Of a DNA stretch of 64,000 nt, positions 1 to 13,235 are shown one piece after another. The DNA lies in the NCBI RefSeq assembly GCF_000165425.1, contig NW_001799002.1, positions 67,699 through 131,698 on the forward strand, given 5' to 3'. Source of the stretch: Paramecium tetraurelia. Taxonomy: Eukaryota > Ciliophora > Oligohymenophorea > Peniculida > Parameciidae. The position numbers were made by a program, and so were the translations under genes. Every line of letters begins with the position of its first letter. Within the stretch, counting starts at the first letter, position 1. The notes under the pieces were generated by a model. That model made no database searches and was not told where the DNA came from. It saw only the letters and a list, made by a program, of their open reading frames with translations.

Positions 1-2
1 TT

Positions 3-365
3 TATAAAGACCCTTTTAAAAAGGATGATGAAATGAGTCAAATGATCTCATAATTGCAAGAAATTGTGGAAGATGATTTTGACAATCCACCAATTAATGA
101 GTAGATTAGAGTATGATATCATTTATTAATAAATTAGAATCTAAAAGCTAGATTGATCCAAAAGTTAGGTAGACATTTCGAAGAAGTCTTTAGGTAATGT
201 TTGCAGGCTTTTAAAAAGAATGGGGATCTTGGTCAAAGTGAAATGATTGGCATTCTCCAGCAAAGATTCTCTGGTGTCTCAATTAAGAAGGTCTCTGGTA
301 TTGCAACTCTAATTCTCACCCTCATTATCTAAACAAAAGGAGAAACCATCAATACTGAATTTTGA
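3..365 (+). CDS. 3' end of an unidentified protein gene (partial)
   Basis: The reading frame enters from the left edge of the window and ends at TGA 363-365. A 27-nt intron (111-137, GTATGA...AAATTAG) must be removed; without it the frame stops at once. The 111 visible residues are mostly hydrophilic and probably helical, with an acidic start (KKDDEMSQM), and end in NTEF. A region rich in Ile, Leu and Thr near the C-terminus is too polar for a membrane segment. No family is recognised. In-frame TAA and TAG codons fit Gln. The 3' end lies 65 bp from the convergent small gene at 430-834. Confidence 0.75.
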
Positions 366-429
366 CTATTTATTATTATTATATCATTGCTTTATATAAA
401 ATACAAAATAATTAATTCTATTCAAACTT

Positions 430-834
430 TCATTCATATAATGATGCCAGAAATTTTCTCTGCTCTTCTGACAATCTTCCAGTAGAGGTCATCATTTATC
501 TTAATTATTCTGGAGGTATGAAACTGAATGAGACAGTTTTATTCTGACTGTTAGATCGTACGATCTAAAATTCATTCTTATTTTTTAAAATGCTTTTGCA
601 AGTCTTTGCTGGACTCTAATCCACCATAGGAAGACTGATCTCATCTTGACTATTCTCATTTTAATCATTTGAATGACTAGTCATTTGCACATGCTCATCA
701 GGGCATGATGATGATTCACTGAATTTTTATTGGATTCTTAACTAAGCATACTTTTCTTATTTGCTAATGGACACTTGATCCCAAAGGGTAATATCATTTC
801 GATTTATTGGGATTTGTAGACAAGTCGATCCCAT
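430..834 (-). CDS. small single-exon protein of unknown function, 134 aa
   Basis: An uninterrupted frame with TGA as the only stop runs from ATG 832-834 to TGA 430-432. The protein is polar, rich in Ser, Gln, Asn and Glu in the middle (a run of SESSSCPDEH), with a more ordered C-terminus (PPEQLRQMM...LSEEQRKFLASLYE) that looks helical. It has no signal peptide or membrane segment and no recognised family. It lies between the convergent partial gene and the TMBIM gene at 955-2215, 120 bp downstream of the latter on the same strand. In a one-stop code, open frames of this size can occur by chance; the Gln/Glu-rich codon content favours a real gene. Confidence 0.6.
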
Positions 835-954
835 TTCTTTGTTATTAATAAGTTTAAGTTATGTTTATTTTATAAGTTTATTACTCACACCAATCTAATA
901 AATTATGGCATCAATATTTATAATATTTATAATATTTATAATGTTTAATGATTA

Positions 955-2215
955 TCATTATCTCATCGACCTGATGAAGTTTTTGATTGGACTAAAGAAG
1001 TCAACATATGTCATACAGACTGCCATGAATACATCCTCATCCTTAAGACTCTGAACTTATTAAAATTGTAAACTATACCTATGAAGCCACCTATGTATCA
1101 AACAAAGACATCAGGGTCAATACTGATATAAAGATGCAAACTCCAGTGTTAATAAAACCCAAAATGATCAGCAAAATCAAATAACCAAAAATTACTGAAT
1201 AAACCAAAAATAATCTCTTGTTGATGATAAAATTATCGTTCTTCACCTATGCCAAATTAGCACTTATCTGATCTGGGAGTTTTGCCACAGGTTTTGAGCA
1301 TTATTTGTTGATATATTCCAAAATGTTGAATGTCTTCGGTAAATCTTTTGGACTTTTTAATAATGATTTGTTCAATTGATTGAAATAGTATATTCCATAA
1401 GCTGATAAAACTTCAAAAGCTAGAATTGGTATATTGTAACTGAAGCCAAATGCAAATAGAAGATTGTTGATTGTGGACAGTAGACAAATTAAAATGATGG
1501 GTAGTTTTCCATAACTGTGCGATTTGTTCAACCTAACCAGCATGATTTATAGGAAAGCATTCCCAATTAGAGCACCACACACAATTTTTGTATACATTAT
1601 TTTAGCATCATTTCTCCATGACCCTTTCGAAATGCATGCAAATCCTCCCAAATCTAAGGCAATCAAAATGTTGTAAACAATGTACAGACATTTTTAATAC
1701 CTTGTCTAATAAGATTATTAATGATTTCATACAATTCTTTGAGAAGATCTTCCAATAACTATAATTAGTGTTATTATAATAGTTAATGCTAGAGAAGCAT
1801 AGAATGTCCACCTGAATGAGTATTTTGACAAAGAATCGTATCTCCCGAATAGCTTCCTATAGTCCTCTCCATTTCTGTATTCCTCCGAGGAATAATAAAA
1901 ATATCGATCTTAATCCAATGGACTATATTCCACAATACACAGAACTTCAACAAATCTGAAATCCTGTGTCAATAAAAACAAGGATAAAACTCCTATGTAT
2001 TGTAGAATTGAGTAAAAATAGTATCTGGTTAAGAAACGGGCTCTGTTCTATGATTCATTAAGAGGTGCTGAATGCTCAACCTATTCATCATTCTTTACAC
2101 CTTGTTCATTACTAGAAACGATTGGATCTAATGTGGGATATTTTACTTCTTCAATTACAGCCTATTGTTGGACCATTTCAACATAGGACAGGTGATTATA
2201 ATCTGCTTGTATCAT
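955..2215 (-). CDS. Bax-inhibitor-1/TMBIM-like multi-pass membrane protein (copy 1)
   Basis: ATG 2213-2215 to TGA 955-957, with introns at 1706-1732 (27 nt) and 1051-1078 (28 nt), gives 401 residues. After a polar N-terminal tail of about 60 residues come roughly seven hydrophobic segments. The first starts near RFLTRYYFYSILQYIGV. The end has the BI-1 family pattern: a charged DEDVF, then a Tyr-Val-Asp helix, then a short basic tail. Family members sit in ER, Golgi or plasma membrane and modulate calcium leak and stress responses; that role is inferred from the family. The neighbour at 2280-3536 is a paralogue of exactly the same length, with both introns at the same protein positions. The family call rests on topology and the C-terminal motif and is moderately sure; membrane topology is certain. 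Confidence 0.85.
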
Positions 2216-2279
2216 TGTATTAAAATATAAAATTGAATATAAATATATTATTATTAGGCAAATTTATATGTTTAATTGA

Positions 2280-3536
2280 TCATAGGACTATTCCGAAGCA
2301 TCTAACCAAGTTTTAGATTGGACATAGCAAATCTAAGTAAACCATGCTAGCTGCAATGAAATTATCATCATGTTGCAAGGACTAATGATAATATATTATA
2401 GTATTACTCTTGAAGCAACCCTTGTCTCAAATAATAAATTCAAAATTAGACCAGCTAAAAGTATCAATGGAAGACATAAGTATGACTCCCTACTCATGAT
2501 TTAAATGATTATTAATGCAATTAAACTTAAAATTGCAGCTACCAATACTAATTTCCTTCTAGGAATAGATATAAAATCCGGGTTGTTTTTCATAATTTCT
2601 TATGACTAATTATCGGTTTGAACTGCTTCATTGAACATGGTTGTAATATCCTTCTGAGGGGGTAGCTCTTCTGGATTCAACAATAAGGAACGATTGAGTT
2701 CATTAAAGTAAAACAATCCATAGGCAGCTATTGATTCAAAAATTAGTATCACACTATCGAATTTCTTGAAGAGCAAAATCAATATAAAGTTAAATGGAAC
2801 CTGTAGATATATTACATTGTTTGCAAGCTTGTTATAGTAGTGTAGCTTATCAATTTTAATAAGTGAGAGGTTCACTAAACTATTAAGTAACAATATTGAA
2901 TTGATGGTTATGGTTACTTCACAGATATTCTTATGGATCCAATAGCTATCCCAGTATTTACCTGCATAACCAACAAGGCATAGTCCAATGAGCACTGCTT
3001 AGGAGTAGAAGAGTGATTGCTGATATTTAACCTAAAGTTTATACAATATGGAATACGATGTTGCGATGAATTCTACCAATCAGAATTGCTAAGGTGTTTA
3101 AAATCAGTAAGGCAATAATCACATAAAATGTCCATCTCACTTATGAAATTTCATAATATTCTTTCTATCTCCAGTCCTCATACTCCTTATATGTTTAAGC
3201 ATCTGAATGATATTTTAGATATTCTTCATAGCTATAATAATATCCAGCTAATTTGATTTTGGAGAATTTTGTTTATATCGACATGAACCATTTCGTTAAT
3301 CCAATAATTTGAATAACCAAAACAATGAAAAATGACATTGCTTAGTATTTATAGCAATTAAATAAGAGTTTCATTCTCTTCATTTTTAATTCATCTAATG
3401 AATTTTAACTCACTTGTATTGTAGTATTATATGATTGAGGTGGAACATAGTTGCTTAAATCAGGATAATTGATTTTCGTTATTTGATTCTAATCTAAGTT
3501 GATGTAATTAGAATTGGAGTTATCTACTTAAGACAT
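2280..3536 (-). CDS. Bax-inhibitor-1/TMBIM-like multi-pass membrane protein (copy 2)
   Basis: ATG 3534-3536 to TGA 2280-2282, with introns at 3032-3056 (25 nt) and 2382-2407 (26 nt), gives 401 residues. The polar N-terminus is followed by about seven hydrophobic helices. An AYGLFYFNELNRSLL stretch closely matches AYGIYYFNQLNKSLL of copy 1, and the C-terminus (HDDNFIAASMVYLDLLCPIQ) has the BI-1 family pattern. Intron positions match copy 1 (after GRIHRNI and after the VASR residues), although the intron sequences have diverged. This is a tandem duplicate only 64 bp upstream of copy 1. The N-terminal tails are unlike each other, so the copies probably differ in regulation or targeting rather than in core function. 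Confidence 0.85.
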
Positions 3537-3877
3537 CTAATTATGATAAATATTAATTTATAATAATAAATATTGAAGAAATTATTCATTTATGACAAAA
3601 TTTAAAGGGCCAAAAAAGATATATCTAATATTCATAAGGAGTCAACATTTGAAAAAAAGGTATAAATAAAGAGAAAGATCAGGAATTAATAAAAGTTATG
3701 GTAATTGGTCAGTATAAATCGGAAAAGGATATTTTCAAAAATTATATGAATTTTAATTATTATTGCTAAAGATGAATTTAAATCTATGATTGTCTGATAA
3801 ATAAGATTAAATGTATTTAGAATATAAACTCTTTACCAATTTAATTTCTATTTAGAATAAAATGAATTAATAAAATA
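3537..3877. other. AT-rich intergenic stretch, nothing recognised
   Basis: The 341 bp between the 3' end of the USP-like gene and the start of TMBIM copy 2, both on the minus strand, hold no convincing open frame or RNA. It must contain the promoter of copy 2, but no specific element is visible. Confidence 0.5.
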
Positions 3878-6800
3878 TCATTCAATATCTACGATAAATC
3901 CTTACTCTTGTTATCTTCTAAATGGTCCCAAGGCATTGTGCTTATTTTTACGAGCAGCAATCATTCTCTCTCTTAGCTAATCAATTTAATTTATAAGCAT
4001 ATACCTCATTATCTTCTTTAGTCTAAAAGTCATCATTTGGATGATTGCCAAACCTGTAACCAATAAAATCTAATAAAATAAAATAAATATAGATACCTCC
4101 TTCTCCTAAATTAAATGGACTTTTTTTCAAATTATCACAAGGGTCTTACTATTGTTGTTATTTTTAACCTTTTTAAGGTTGTTTATTATTTTGATTTTCT
4201 TATTTACCCTATTTACCTTTACCTTTATTTTTTCCTTGTGCCTGCTTCTATAGAGCATTAGAGTCAATATGCAACCATTAGAACTCTTAGATTATAAATT
4301 TAGCTAATTGTAATTCAGCTCCCTCTTCTATTCCAACAAACTTTTAGATCTATTCCTTCAATTCATTAAGAGTTGGAGTCTTAGATACTTTAAAGACGAA
4401 TTCTTATTGTTTTATATATACTTTATTTAGAGGATCTCTCTCCTTGATTAGTAAGAGCATTTCATCATCTTTAAGATATTCTGGTTGATTCAAAACTTAG
4501 TAAACAATATCATTCGTGGAGAACTGACATTTCTGAATAGGTAATTCTAGCTTTCTAAACACTTATCCAAAGAATCTATTTTTATTGATGTCTCTGACTC
4601 TCAAATGATCAACATCTACATTCAATCCAAAAGTAGAGATTATCATTTATTTTAAATCTTTCAGAGTGGCATCCTTTCTCATGGTTTCATGTTTTTAAAA
4701 GACACAATCATCTGGATAACCAGTAGTGGTTGAATAAAGCTGAAATCGTACCAATTCACAATCAATTTATGCTGTTTTATCACATAGTATGAGTAAATCC
4801 CTATCTCTCAAATAACATTAAGAAACTGTTTTAGTTTCATCTGTTAAACCTTCAGACGGAACTTGTAACCAATCGACTTTATAAAGTCTATATTATGCAG
4901 GATCCAAATTAAAAGATTTACATGACTCCAACTTAAGTTATTCAATCTTATCTGATCTTGGATCGACATGTATTTCTATATTCTACTCCTTATTCTGAAT
5001 CACAATTGAAATCTTTCCAGTTTCTGGAACCTCTCCCTTCTCTATTTGCAATCTTGCCCCACTACGATATAGTAACAATATAACATTACCCTTCTCTAAA
5101 AGATTAAAATTCCTTCAGTTATATAGGGAGATCAGTTTTACAGAATAAGATTGATCCATTAAGATTTCTTAATCTATACGCATCAGTGATTCCAAACTAC
5201 TCTTTAATAAATTCAATCAAATCCTAGATAGTCTAATTGATATTCACATCTAAAAATAAGAAATAAATCTATACAGAATTTTGAAACTCCATTTTTGTCC
5301 TCCTATTCAACCAGAATTGATATAATATCCTCTCCTCCTTATAAATCTTTTTCATTTTTGTTAACATCTTAAATTGGTGCCTTTTTCTTAACCAAAATTT
5401 GAGATTCAAGAGTTAGTTGCAATTCTTCCAATAATGTTTCATCAGACAAATCTGATACTATTTTTTAATTTTGAACATTTCTTAATTCTTATTCATTTTC
5501 TGGTATTCCAGACAAAGCGAATACCAATTATTTTAATTCCAATAATGTGGTTGAAAGATATAATAGAAATGATTATGGTTGTTTGTTAATGAGTAAATTA
5601 AGTTTGATGGGAATCTTTTTCAATCCAACTTAAAGAAGGTCCTAATCTCTCCTTACTAAAATCCATGTTGATTCATGTTCCACCTTCTCTTCTTCTAATG
5701 TACTTTCTGGATTCTTCAAATATCTTGGGAAATGTAACAGTTTATTTTAATAGTTTTCTTTAAATTCCAAAAGCCAATATTCATCCTTTTTAATTTATTC
5801 ATATAATTATTAAATGGTGGAAGATAATTTCAACTTATATGTCACCTTTTCATAATTGTCATTGAGCAATTTATGATTTTATAAATCAACCACTGAAGCA
5901 TCTGCTACTGTTATAGTAATGTGTTGTTTAGCTTCCTCATAAGCCTATCTATCCTACTCAATCTTTTCATTTAATTTATTCACATAATCATTAAGATATT
6001 TTGGTATCTCCTCATTTGATAATTTGGATGGCACCAAGTTCCTATCCCTATAAATTAAAATGTAGGCACTCTCAGATCCTTAATACTGTGATTAGATCTT
6101 ATTAACAGGAATAGGAATAACAGTGTTATCATTGAAATCAAACCACCCTTGAGCAACCTTGGGATTACTTATCTCAAATGGCAATTTCACTTCATCATAA
6201 TCAACTTCTTCATCATTTTTTTTCTTTTATTACTATTAACTCTCTTCCTTCTCTTACCAATACTCTGGAATGTGAGATAGCCAATCTCCTTCATCCAAAA
6301 GATCTCTAAAGTAAGCAAAATAATGTCCTCCATGGGCATTCCCTCTATGAATTATTACGCCTTGTAACTCATAGACTAAGTTATCCACTGGATTTTCCAA
6401 ATATACTCCCATCTCTATCTCTAAAGGAAATTCGAATCGATCATTTAATTTCACTCTCTGCATCCTCTCATAATCAAATGTGTATCTATTCAATGTTATT
6501 GTCAATATTGATGGTAATTTTCTGATCTTGTCTCCTTTCAATGCATCTACCTCTTAATATTTCATCATATTACTTTGAAACCGCATAATTCACATAAGTA
6601 CTGGTTGTTTCCATCTAGCAAAAAAGGATTGATATAACTAAACAATCCTTCCGATAAATTTTTATTGCCTTCCACTTAGATATTGAAATCATACATGATT
6701 TCTTCGTTGCCATGAGAATTGTTGCAATTCAAACAAGTTATGTGATGAAACACTACTCCCTTGTAAAATGGAGCAATAATAAAAGGTGTACCATATAGGG

Positions 6801-7280
6801 ATCGATCAAGTGTCTCAAACAATACTCTTATATATATTCATGTAATTGTTACTTGTTTGCATCTGACACATCCTGTTGCTACATTTGTTGACCATCATTC
6901 CAACCAAAACTAGAAGTCAGCGCTAACGTTGAAGTTGCCTTGGATTGCAAACTTTACAATTATATGAATAGTTTCTAAAACTCTAATAGGAATCTATTTC
7001 TGCTTTCATTTTTAGCGAAATTAGCAGAATCTTCAATTGTTTCTCCACATAATGGCAATGACAGAATGACTTTTCTAAATTCAGGACTCATGTAATAGGA
7101 TTGTATTAAACTGTTCAAGTAACATGTGGCACCTTAATTTTTAAGGCCTGCAAAATGTTTTACTCTTGGATATTCTGGCAAATCCATTTAATCGGCGCAA
7201 TTTTATGCCCTTCTTGTTTAATAGACTGTGGTTGTTGGATTGTATTCCTCATCCACTGCTTCGAACATGCCATCAAGCAT
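3878..7280 (-). CDS. USP40-like ubiquitin carboxyl-terminal hydrolase with C-terminal ubiquitin-like domains
   Basis: ATG 7278-7280 to TGA 3878-3880. Introns: 6827-6852, 6551-6573, 5250-5274, 4070-4096 and 3977-4004 (23-28 nt). The Cys box GLKNQGATCYLNSLIQS lies near residue 50. Zinc-ribbon-like pairs (CLNC, CELCG) follow, then the IRKLPSILTITLNRY block, and the His box GGHYFAYFRD with its catalytic His. Order and wording match human USP40 better than USP47. The C-terminal half looks like several ubiquitin-like repeats, typical of this class. It should remove ubiquitin from substrates. After removing the five introns the frame is off by one base. The break lies near 5095-5112, inside a ubiquitin-like domain, and is explained either by one extra base in an A/T run or by an unusually long 46-nt intron. 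About 1090 residues are expected. Confidence 0.88.
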
Positions 7281-7481
7281 TTTAATATTTTAATTATTTA
7301 ATTTTTATGTAATAAATATAAGAGATCTTTAATTAAAGAATTAAAATAAATATGATTCCCATCCTTAATTAATTCTAATTTTTATGTAATTTATTTTAGA
7401 TATATAATTGCATATATAATTGAATAAATAAACACTTTACATAAATGCATTTAAATATTTTCATTTGATTTGTGAAAAAAT

Positions 7482-10400
7482 TCATTTTGCTCTTTTACCA
7501 AATTTAAGAAATATCAAGATAAGCAAGAAATTGTTTAAAATCATTGCAGATTTAATTGTTAAATATTTCTATCCTAACTGGTTTTCTAATGAAATTTCTA
7601 AAGTAAGGGTTGATACTTCATTGGAGAGTATTAAATTTGCGTTTTCTGTACATTAGCCTAAACACTCCACTTTTAATTAATTTAGAGTCAAAAAATATAA
7701 TCTTTTTTTCATATGGCTATATATGACATAATGAGAAGCATTAAATTTCTCTATTCGTTAATAATCAAATGATTATAATCTTTAAATACTGTCCAAATAA
7801 TCCTTATTTTTCATATCTCCTCTTATATCGTAAACACTGACAATTTCCTTACCATCTAGTTAATATGATGCCACTACGAAGTACTCATCTGCATAAAGCA
7901 TTTTTAACATTTCTGCATTTTTTTCATATCTCAAAAATAGATACGACTTTATTCTCATGTGATCATATTAGACGGTATTGAAGGAGATTTCAAGCAGTAA
8001 ACTGAAATTAGTACACTAAAACATAAGAAATTGCAACACATAGGTGAATCCATCTTTGGCAACAGAAATAATCTCAATTTTTTTCATGTTTAATTGAAAA
8101 TAGTAGATTTCTATTTAGTTAAATATATTGGATAAACTAATTTCATGTGCTTAAATTATATCAGCATAGCAAAACTAATCTTAATAAATTTTTTTATCGT
8201 TAACAGCAAAAATTTTAATATTGATTTTCAGATCCTCAAAAAAAATACATATATATGTACTATTAGATAAATAGGTGCAATCAGCAAAATACATAATTAT
8301 GTATGATGATTGAGATGAATTCATTAAAATTTAACAAATATCTTTGTAGTATAATAAGGATTTGGCTCCCATTAGTTAAAAATAATAAATATGTTGGATA
8401 ATTTTAACCTTTTCCAATTATTCTACATCACTTTTAGGGAGGATGCTATATCTCTTTGTCTTCCTGATTAATACAGATTAATTTAAGTCGTCCTTAGGTT
8501 GCTCTAATTATTAGATATACAAATCAGGTCTCATAATATTATAAAACAATATTTAATATGTATGTGAATCCTCATCGAAATTGATTCTTTTTATTATTAT
8601 TTCTCCTATGTCAAAAGAATTGTTTTATAGAACCTTAAGCGTTTAAATATTGATCAAATCCCCTTAAAGAAAACAAACATTGGATTCAAAATAATCACAA
8701 GGAAGGTGTTCTGATGTAATATTCATAGGTGAAGTAATTACAAAATCATCTTTTTGTTAAACATCAACCCTTATGATATTTCCTATAAATAGATCCTAAT
8801 TTAAAGGTTTATTAAGAAAGCTGAGTTATTAAGCATTATTCATAGCACTAAGAATGTAGTCATTATTAAATTTTGATATTTAAATATTTATTGTATCAGA
8901 TTAATTATTAACCAGAGAATTAACTAAAATTTAAATTTTTTTCCGCATAATTAAAGCATTCCTTTATTAAAATGTATATCTTATACAACACTTATCTAAA
9001 AGATAGAGATATAACTTTCCTTAATATAAATAAACTACAGTCCTTTTAGCATTTTCATAGAATTAAAAAAATTACAGGGATTCATCTATTTCTGTAATAT
9101 ATATTAAAGCATTAATAGCTGGATTTCTCAAATTATAAATTAGTAAATACGATTTACTTTAATGCTTAGCACTTAACATTAAATATTAATTCTCGTATTT
9201 TTAAGTAGCAGTAGGCTGAAATTTGAAGTCATACTTTGGTATAATATACTATAAAACTATTTCAGTTCTCAATACACGATAGAATTCGAGTCTAATTTCA
9301 TTTTCTTCTTCAATAACTAATACAAAATTATCAGATAATATTTCTATCAAAACTTTGACAATTTTCCCTTTCAGTTTATACCTCATATTAACATTTGATA
9401 AAATAATGATCTCATCCTAACTAATTATAAATTAAGATTTCGAAGTCTTATAATTAAAGGTACAATTCAAAGATTTAGGAAAGGGATAATTTTAAAATTA
9501 TTCCAACCCAACCAATCTATCCGACACAATATGTGCTAGTGAGAATCTACAACCCTCATATAAAATGCTTATGTAGACATACTATCTATTTATGTTAATT
9601 ATTCTATGTTCTTAAGGGTAACTTGTTGTTTTTATTGAAAGTGAATCATCAATTATAACTAATGAAATAAGTTTCTCGTAACAAATCAATATATTTCTTT
9701 AATTAATGACAAGAATATTTAAGACTTGTTTGATTAATTTCATATTTTATTCACTAATAATTTAACCATTATAACAAAATACAAAGGTTAAAATATCTTC
9801 CTGTTTAAATATTACCAGCATCTTTATTTAATCATTCAATTGACCAAAGTGCATGATTTTTATATATTTAGGAAAACTAAAATTGCAGGTGTCTATAGAT
9901 ATTCTCTCGTTTATTTAATAATATGTTTCATTGTCCTAAATTGCGACTAAATTGATTGGCAGAGTTTCTGATAATAATTTTTATTCCAAGCAGATGTCTA
10001 ACATGTCATCATTCAAATAAACCATCTATTCATATTATTTCGATATTAATTTAGATTCATTTTCCTTCACAATTTCTATTTCACCTTATTCTAAATAAAA
10101 TGAATTATAATAAGGATTGCTTGCAAGGATTAAGTATAGAATTTTTTAGGATAAGTAAAATTAATTATAATTTCTTGGTGATTGAATTTAAAAGAGTTTT
10201 AATTTAGATTAATGAACGCCAATAAAATACGATAAACCAATTAAAGGAAGCATTTCTGGCAAAGTTATATTTATATGGTACTGTAATTAATCATTTATTT
10301 TTGCTAATATATAATGTTCAAAAAATAAGACTAAAATCTTTTCATTTAATAATGCATTCTTATACGAACTAGCACTAATATTCAAAAGATCCTCCTTCAA

Positions 10401-11297
10401 TCTCATTTACTAACTGCTATTTTCTATATCCAATACTAAACATGAAGTTGAACACAATTAAAATACCTTCAACATTGTTATATTAACAAATTTTAAAAAT
10501 TAAAATAAATTGTTCCTCCTGAAATTATATTGCAGTACGAAATCTTAGAATATAAAAAATATTCTTTCTAGATCACATAACTCAATTTTCAAGATATATT
10601 CAATTTTAAGTGTTGTAATATTGATTCCTTCAAATAAATCAAGCTTTTTGACTGATTTATACTAAAATTATTCCTCGTCAATCTCAACTTAATAAACATT
10701 AGTTGATTAACAATTTTATTCAAATATAAAAATAATTTAATGTCCATAAGCGAGATCTATATTGCAGTTTTACTCAAATTGTAATTATAATTGATCAAAT
10801 ACTTTTCCCTCCAAATTGAAAATTGATATTATTGATGAATCATTAAGCTTGCAAATAGTTATAAATAATTATTTTTTTACCTGAATTAGTTAGCTGCATG
10901 ATTAGTAGGGCAATGTTATATTACAGAAGTGAGGATGAATAACCAATTATTGATTCAACAAATAGTTCTTAATTACATATAAACAATATAAATGTTAATT
11001 ATCCATTGTCATAATCATATTATCCTCTTCCTCATTTAGTTACTAAAAATAAAACAATTTCATTTATTCTGTAAGATTTATGGAGTGTTGATTTTCTATT
11101 TAAACTTCACGAATTAATTCGATTTCAAACCTGCTTTAATTTGACTCTAAAAATTTTTGTTCAAATGGAACATAATACCTGTTATTAGTTGCAAATTTTG
11201 TTTCTCCTGGAAATAAATAATCCTTTTATTGTTAAGCGTTAGAAAACAGCAGGAGAATATTGAAAGGAAAAACACTAAAAAATAAATAAATATTCAT
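7482..11297 (-). CDS. large secretory-pathway membrane protein of unknown function, 1271 aa
   Basis: ATG 11295-11297 and TGA 7482-7484 are in the same frame with no intron needed; a sample of the middle (9003-9140) reads as clean coding sequence. An N-terminal hydrophobic stretch (MNIYLFFSVFPFNILLLFSNA) is a signal peptide. The long ectodomain is rich in short beta-like strands with many Asn, Tyr and Ile. The C-terminus has a hydrophobic segment (MILNNFLLILIFLKF) followed by a short basic tail GKRAK, so a type I membrane topology is likely. No family is recognised; the architecture resembles the two proteins at 53.1-56.3 kb (signal peptide, strand-rich ectodomain, one C-terminal TM), but I see no clear sequence kinship. 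It is divergently arranged with the DDX6 gene. Confidence 0.82.
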
Positions 11298-11758
11298 TAA
11301 GAGTTTTATTAATTAATTGTCAAATAATTATAAAAAGTGCCAGGATTGAAGAGACATAATAATTGATATATAAAGAACTCTCCTAATGTATTTTGTTTTA
11401 ATTATTAATTTTAAAATCTCAAAATAAGAAAAAGAGAAATGTCTGAAATTCTTGGTTAATAACAAGTTTAAATTTAGTAATCTAATTTGGTTTAATTACA
11501 AATTTCAAATTATACAATAAAGATAATGTTGATTTAAATCAAAAGTCTATTATACAAAATAAGCGAACATCATATTAATCTATAATGCAAAAACAATTAG
11601 TTCTACTTGGAAAGATTATAAAAAAGATTTAATGTATTTCCAGATTGCAATAAGGAAATTAAACTATGCAGTAGGTTGGTATTACAAATAACTTAATTGA
11701 GCAGATGTTTTGGAAAATTATTGGTATGATACTATTATATATAATTTAAATAATTAAT
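11298..11758. promoter_or_regulatory. shared intergenic region between divergent genes
   Basis: The 461-bp AT-rich spacer lies between the start of the large membrane protein (-) and the start of the DDX6-like helicase (+). It must contain both promoters. No specific element could be recognised by eye; A- and T-runs are scattered throughout. Confidence 0.4.
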
Positions 11759-13081
11759 ATGCAACAAAGTGACTCATAATAGCCACAAACAACGCAAACT
11801 ATAGATGAACAACCGAAACCGAAGGACACACGATATAAGACGAGTGTAAGGTCTTTGCCTAACTTGTAAGGATGTCACCAAGACAAAAGGAGTAGAGTTT
11901 GAAGAGTTCGATTTGAAATAAGAATTAATGCAAGGTCTAGCAGCATCAAATTATGAGAAGCCCTCTCCTATTTAAGAAGAGTCTATTCCATTTGCTTTAG
12001 CAGGATCAAATATTATAGCAAGAGCTAAAAATGGCACGGGCAAAACAGGAGCCTACATAATTCCAATTCTAGAAATGTTGGAGGTGGAAGGTCAGATCTA
12101 GAGTCTGATTTTGGTGCCTACTAGAGAATTGGCTCTCCAAGTGTCAAGTCTAGTAAAGGAGATTGGTAAGTACATGAAAGTGGAATGTATGGTGTCAACA
12201 GGAGGCACTGATTTTAAGGAGGATATCTATAGATTGAAACAAGTAGAGAGTTAAATCATTGTAGGTGGTTCATGTATTGGTTGGGACACCTGGTAGAATT
12301 CTGGATTTAGCCCAAAGGAAACTAGCTGATTTGTCTAAATTGAAGCATTTTGTTTTGGATGAGGCTGACAAACTCCTGTCAGTTGATTTCCAACCACTTA
12401 TTGTTAAAATACTTCAATTTGCTCCTCCAGAAGTACAAATCATGATGTTTTCTGCAACATTCCCTGTTGATGTTAAAGGTTTCATTAATGAACATGTTCC
12501 TCAGATCCAAGAAATTAATTTGATGGAGGAATTAACATTGAAGGGTGTCACTTAATACTATCTATTTATTGATGAGAAATAGAAAGTCAATTGTTTGAAT
12601 TTCATTTTCAGCAAACTTGAAATTAATTAAGCAATCATATTTTGCAACTCAGCAAGAAGAGTAGAATTGTTGACTCAAAAAATCACTGAATTTGGGTATT
12701 CGTGTTTGTATGCATATTCTTTCATTCTATTAGCTATATTCATGCAAAAATGAATTAGAAGGATAGAAATAAAGTATTCCATAGTTTTAGAAAAGCTGTA
12801 GGTAGATGTCTCGTCTCTACAGATCTCTTTACTAGAGGAATTGATATTTAATCTGTCAATGTTGTCATAAATTTCGATTTCCCCAGAACTGCTGAAACAT
12901 ATTTACATCGTATAGGCAGATCAGGAAGGTAAATTATTAATTTCAATTTAGATTTGGTCATTTAGGTTTGGCTGTTAACTTTATAACTGAAACTGATAAA
13001 GATACTTTGGTATAAATAGAGTAAGAGCTAGACACTGATATTAAACCATTTCCAAAAGAAGTTGATAAGAGTTTATATTGA
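11759..13081 (+). CDS. DDX6: DDX6/Dhh1-type DEAD-box RNA helicase
   Basis: ATG 11759-11761 to TGA 13079-13081, with introns 11846-11870, 12243-12264, 12708-12733 and 12929-12951 (25, 22, 26 and 23 nt), gives 408 residues. Motifs in order: Q motif (FEEFDLK...PSPIQEESIP), Walker [10 protein letters not shown] near residue 85, [21 protein letters not shown] box [12 protein letters not shown] in MMFSATFP, the family-typical [22 protein letters not shown] and [13 protein letters not shown]. These match human DDX6, yeast Dhh1 and fly Me31B almost block by block. These proteins bind decapping and deadenylation factors, repress translation and build P-bodies. The protein is shorter than human DDX6 because both tails are short; the core is complete. 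Confidence 0.96.
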
Positions 13082-13235
13082 TAAATTAATAATAAAAATT
13101 AATTAATTCAGCCCATTCTCGTATTAATTACTAATATATTATTAAATATTAATCAAAATTCCTTATTAAAATTAAATATAAAGGATACTTTAATTTCTAA
13201 ACTTAATACCACTTCATATTATCTTCAAAAAATCA

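Noticed and set aside
5070-5120. 46-nt intron in the USP40-like gene
   Set aside because: Far above the 19-31 nt range of all others and it would remove conserved ubiquitin-like domain residues; a one-base insertion is preferred.
7465-7656. Plus-strand open frame of 63 codons
   Set aside because: It lacks an ATG and is antisense to the 3' end of the 1271-residue membrane protein gene, whose frame is continuous there.
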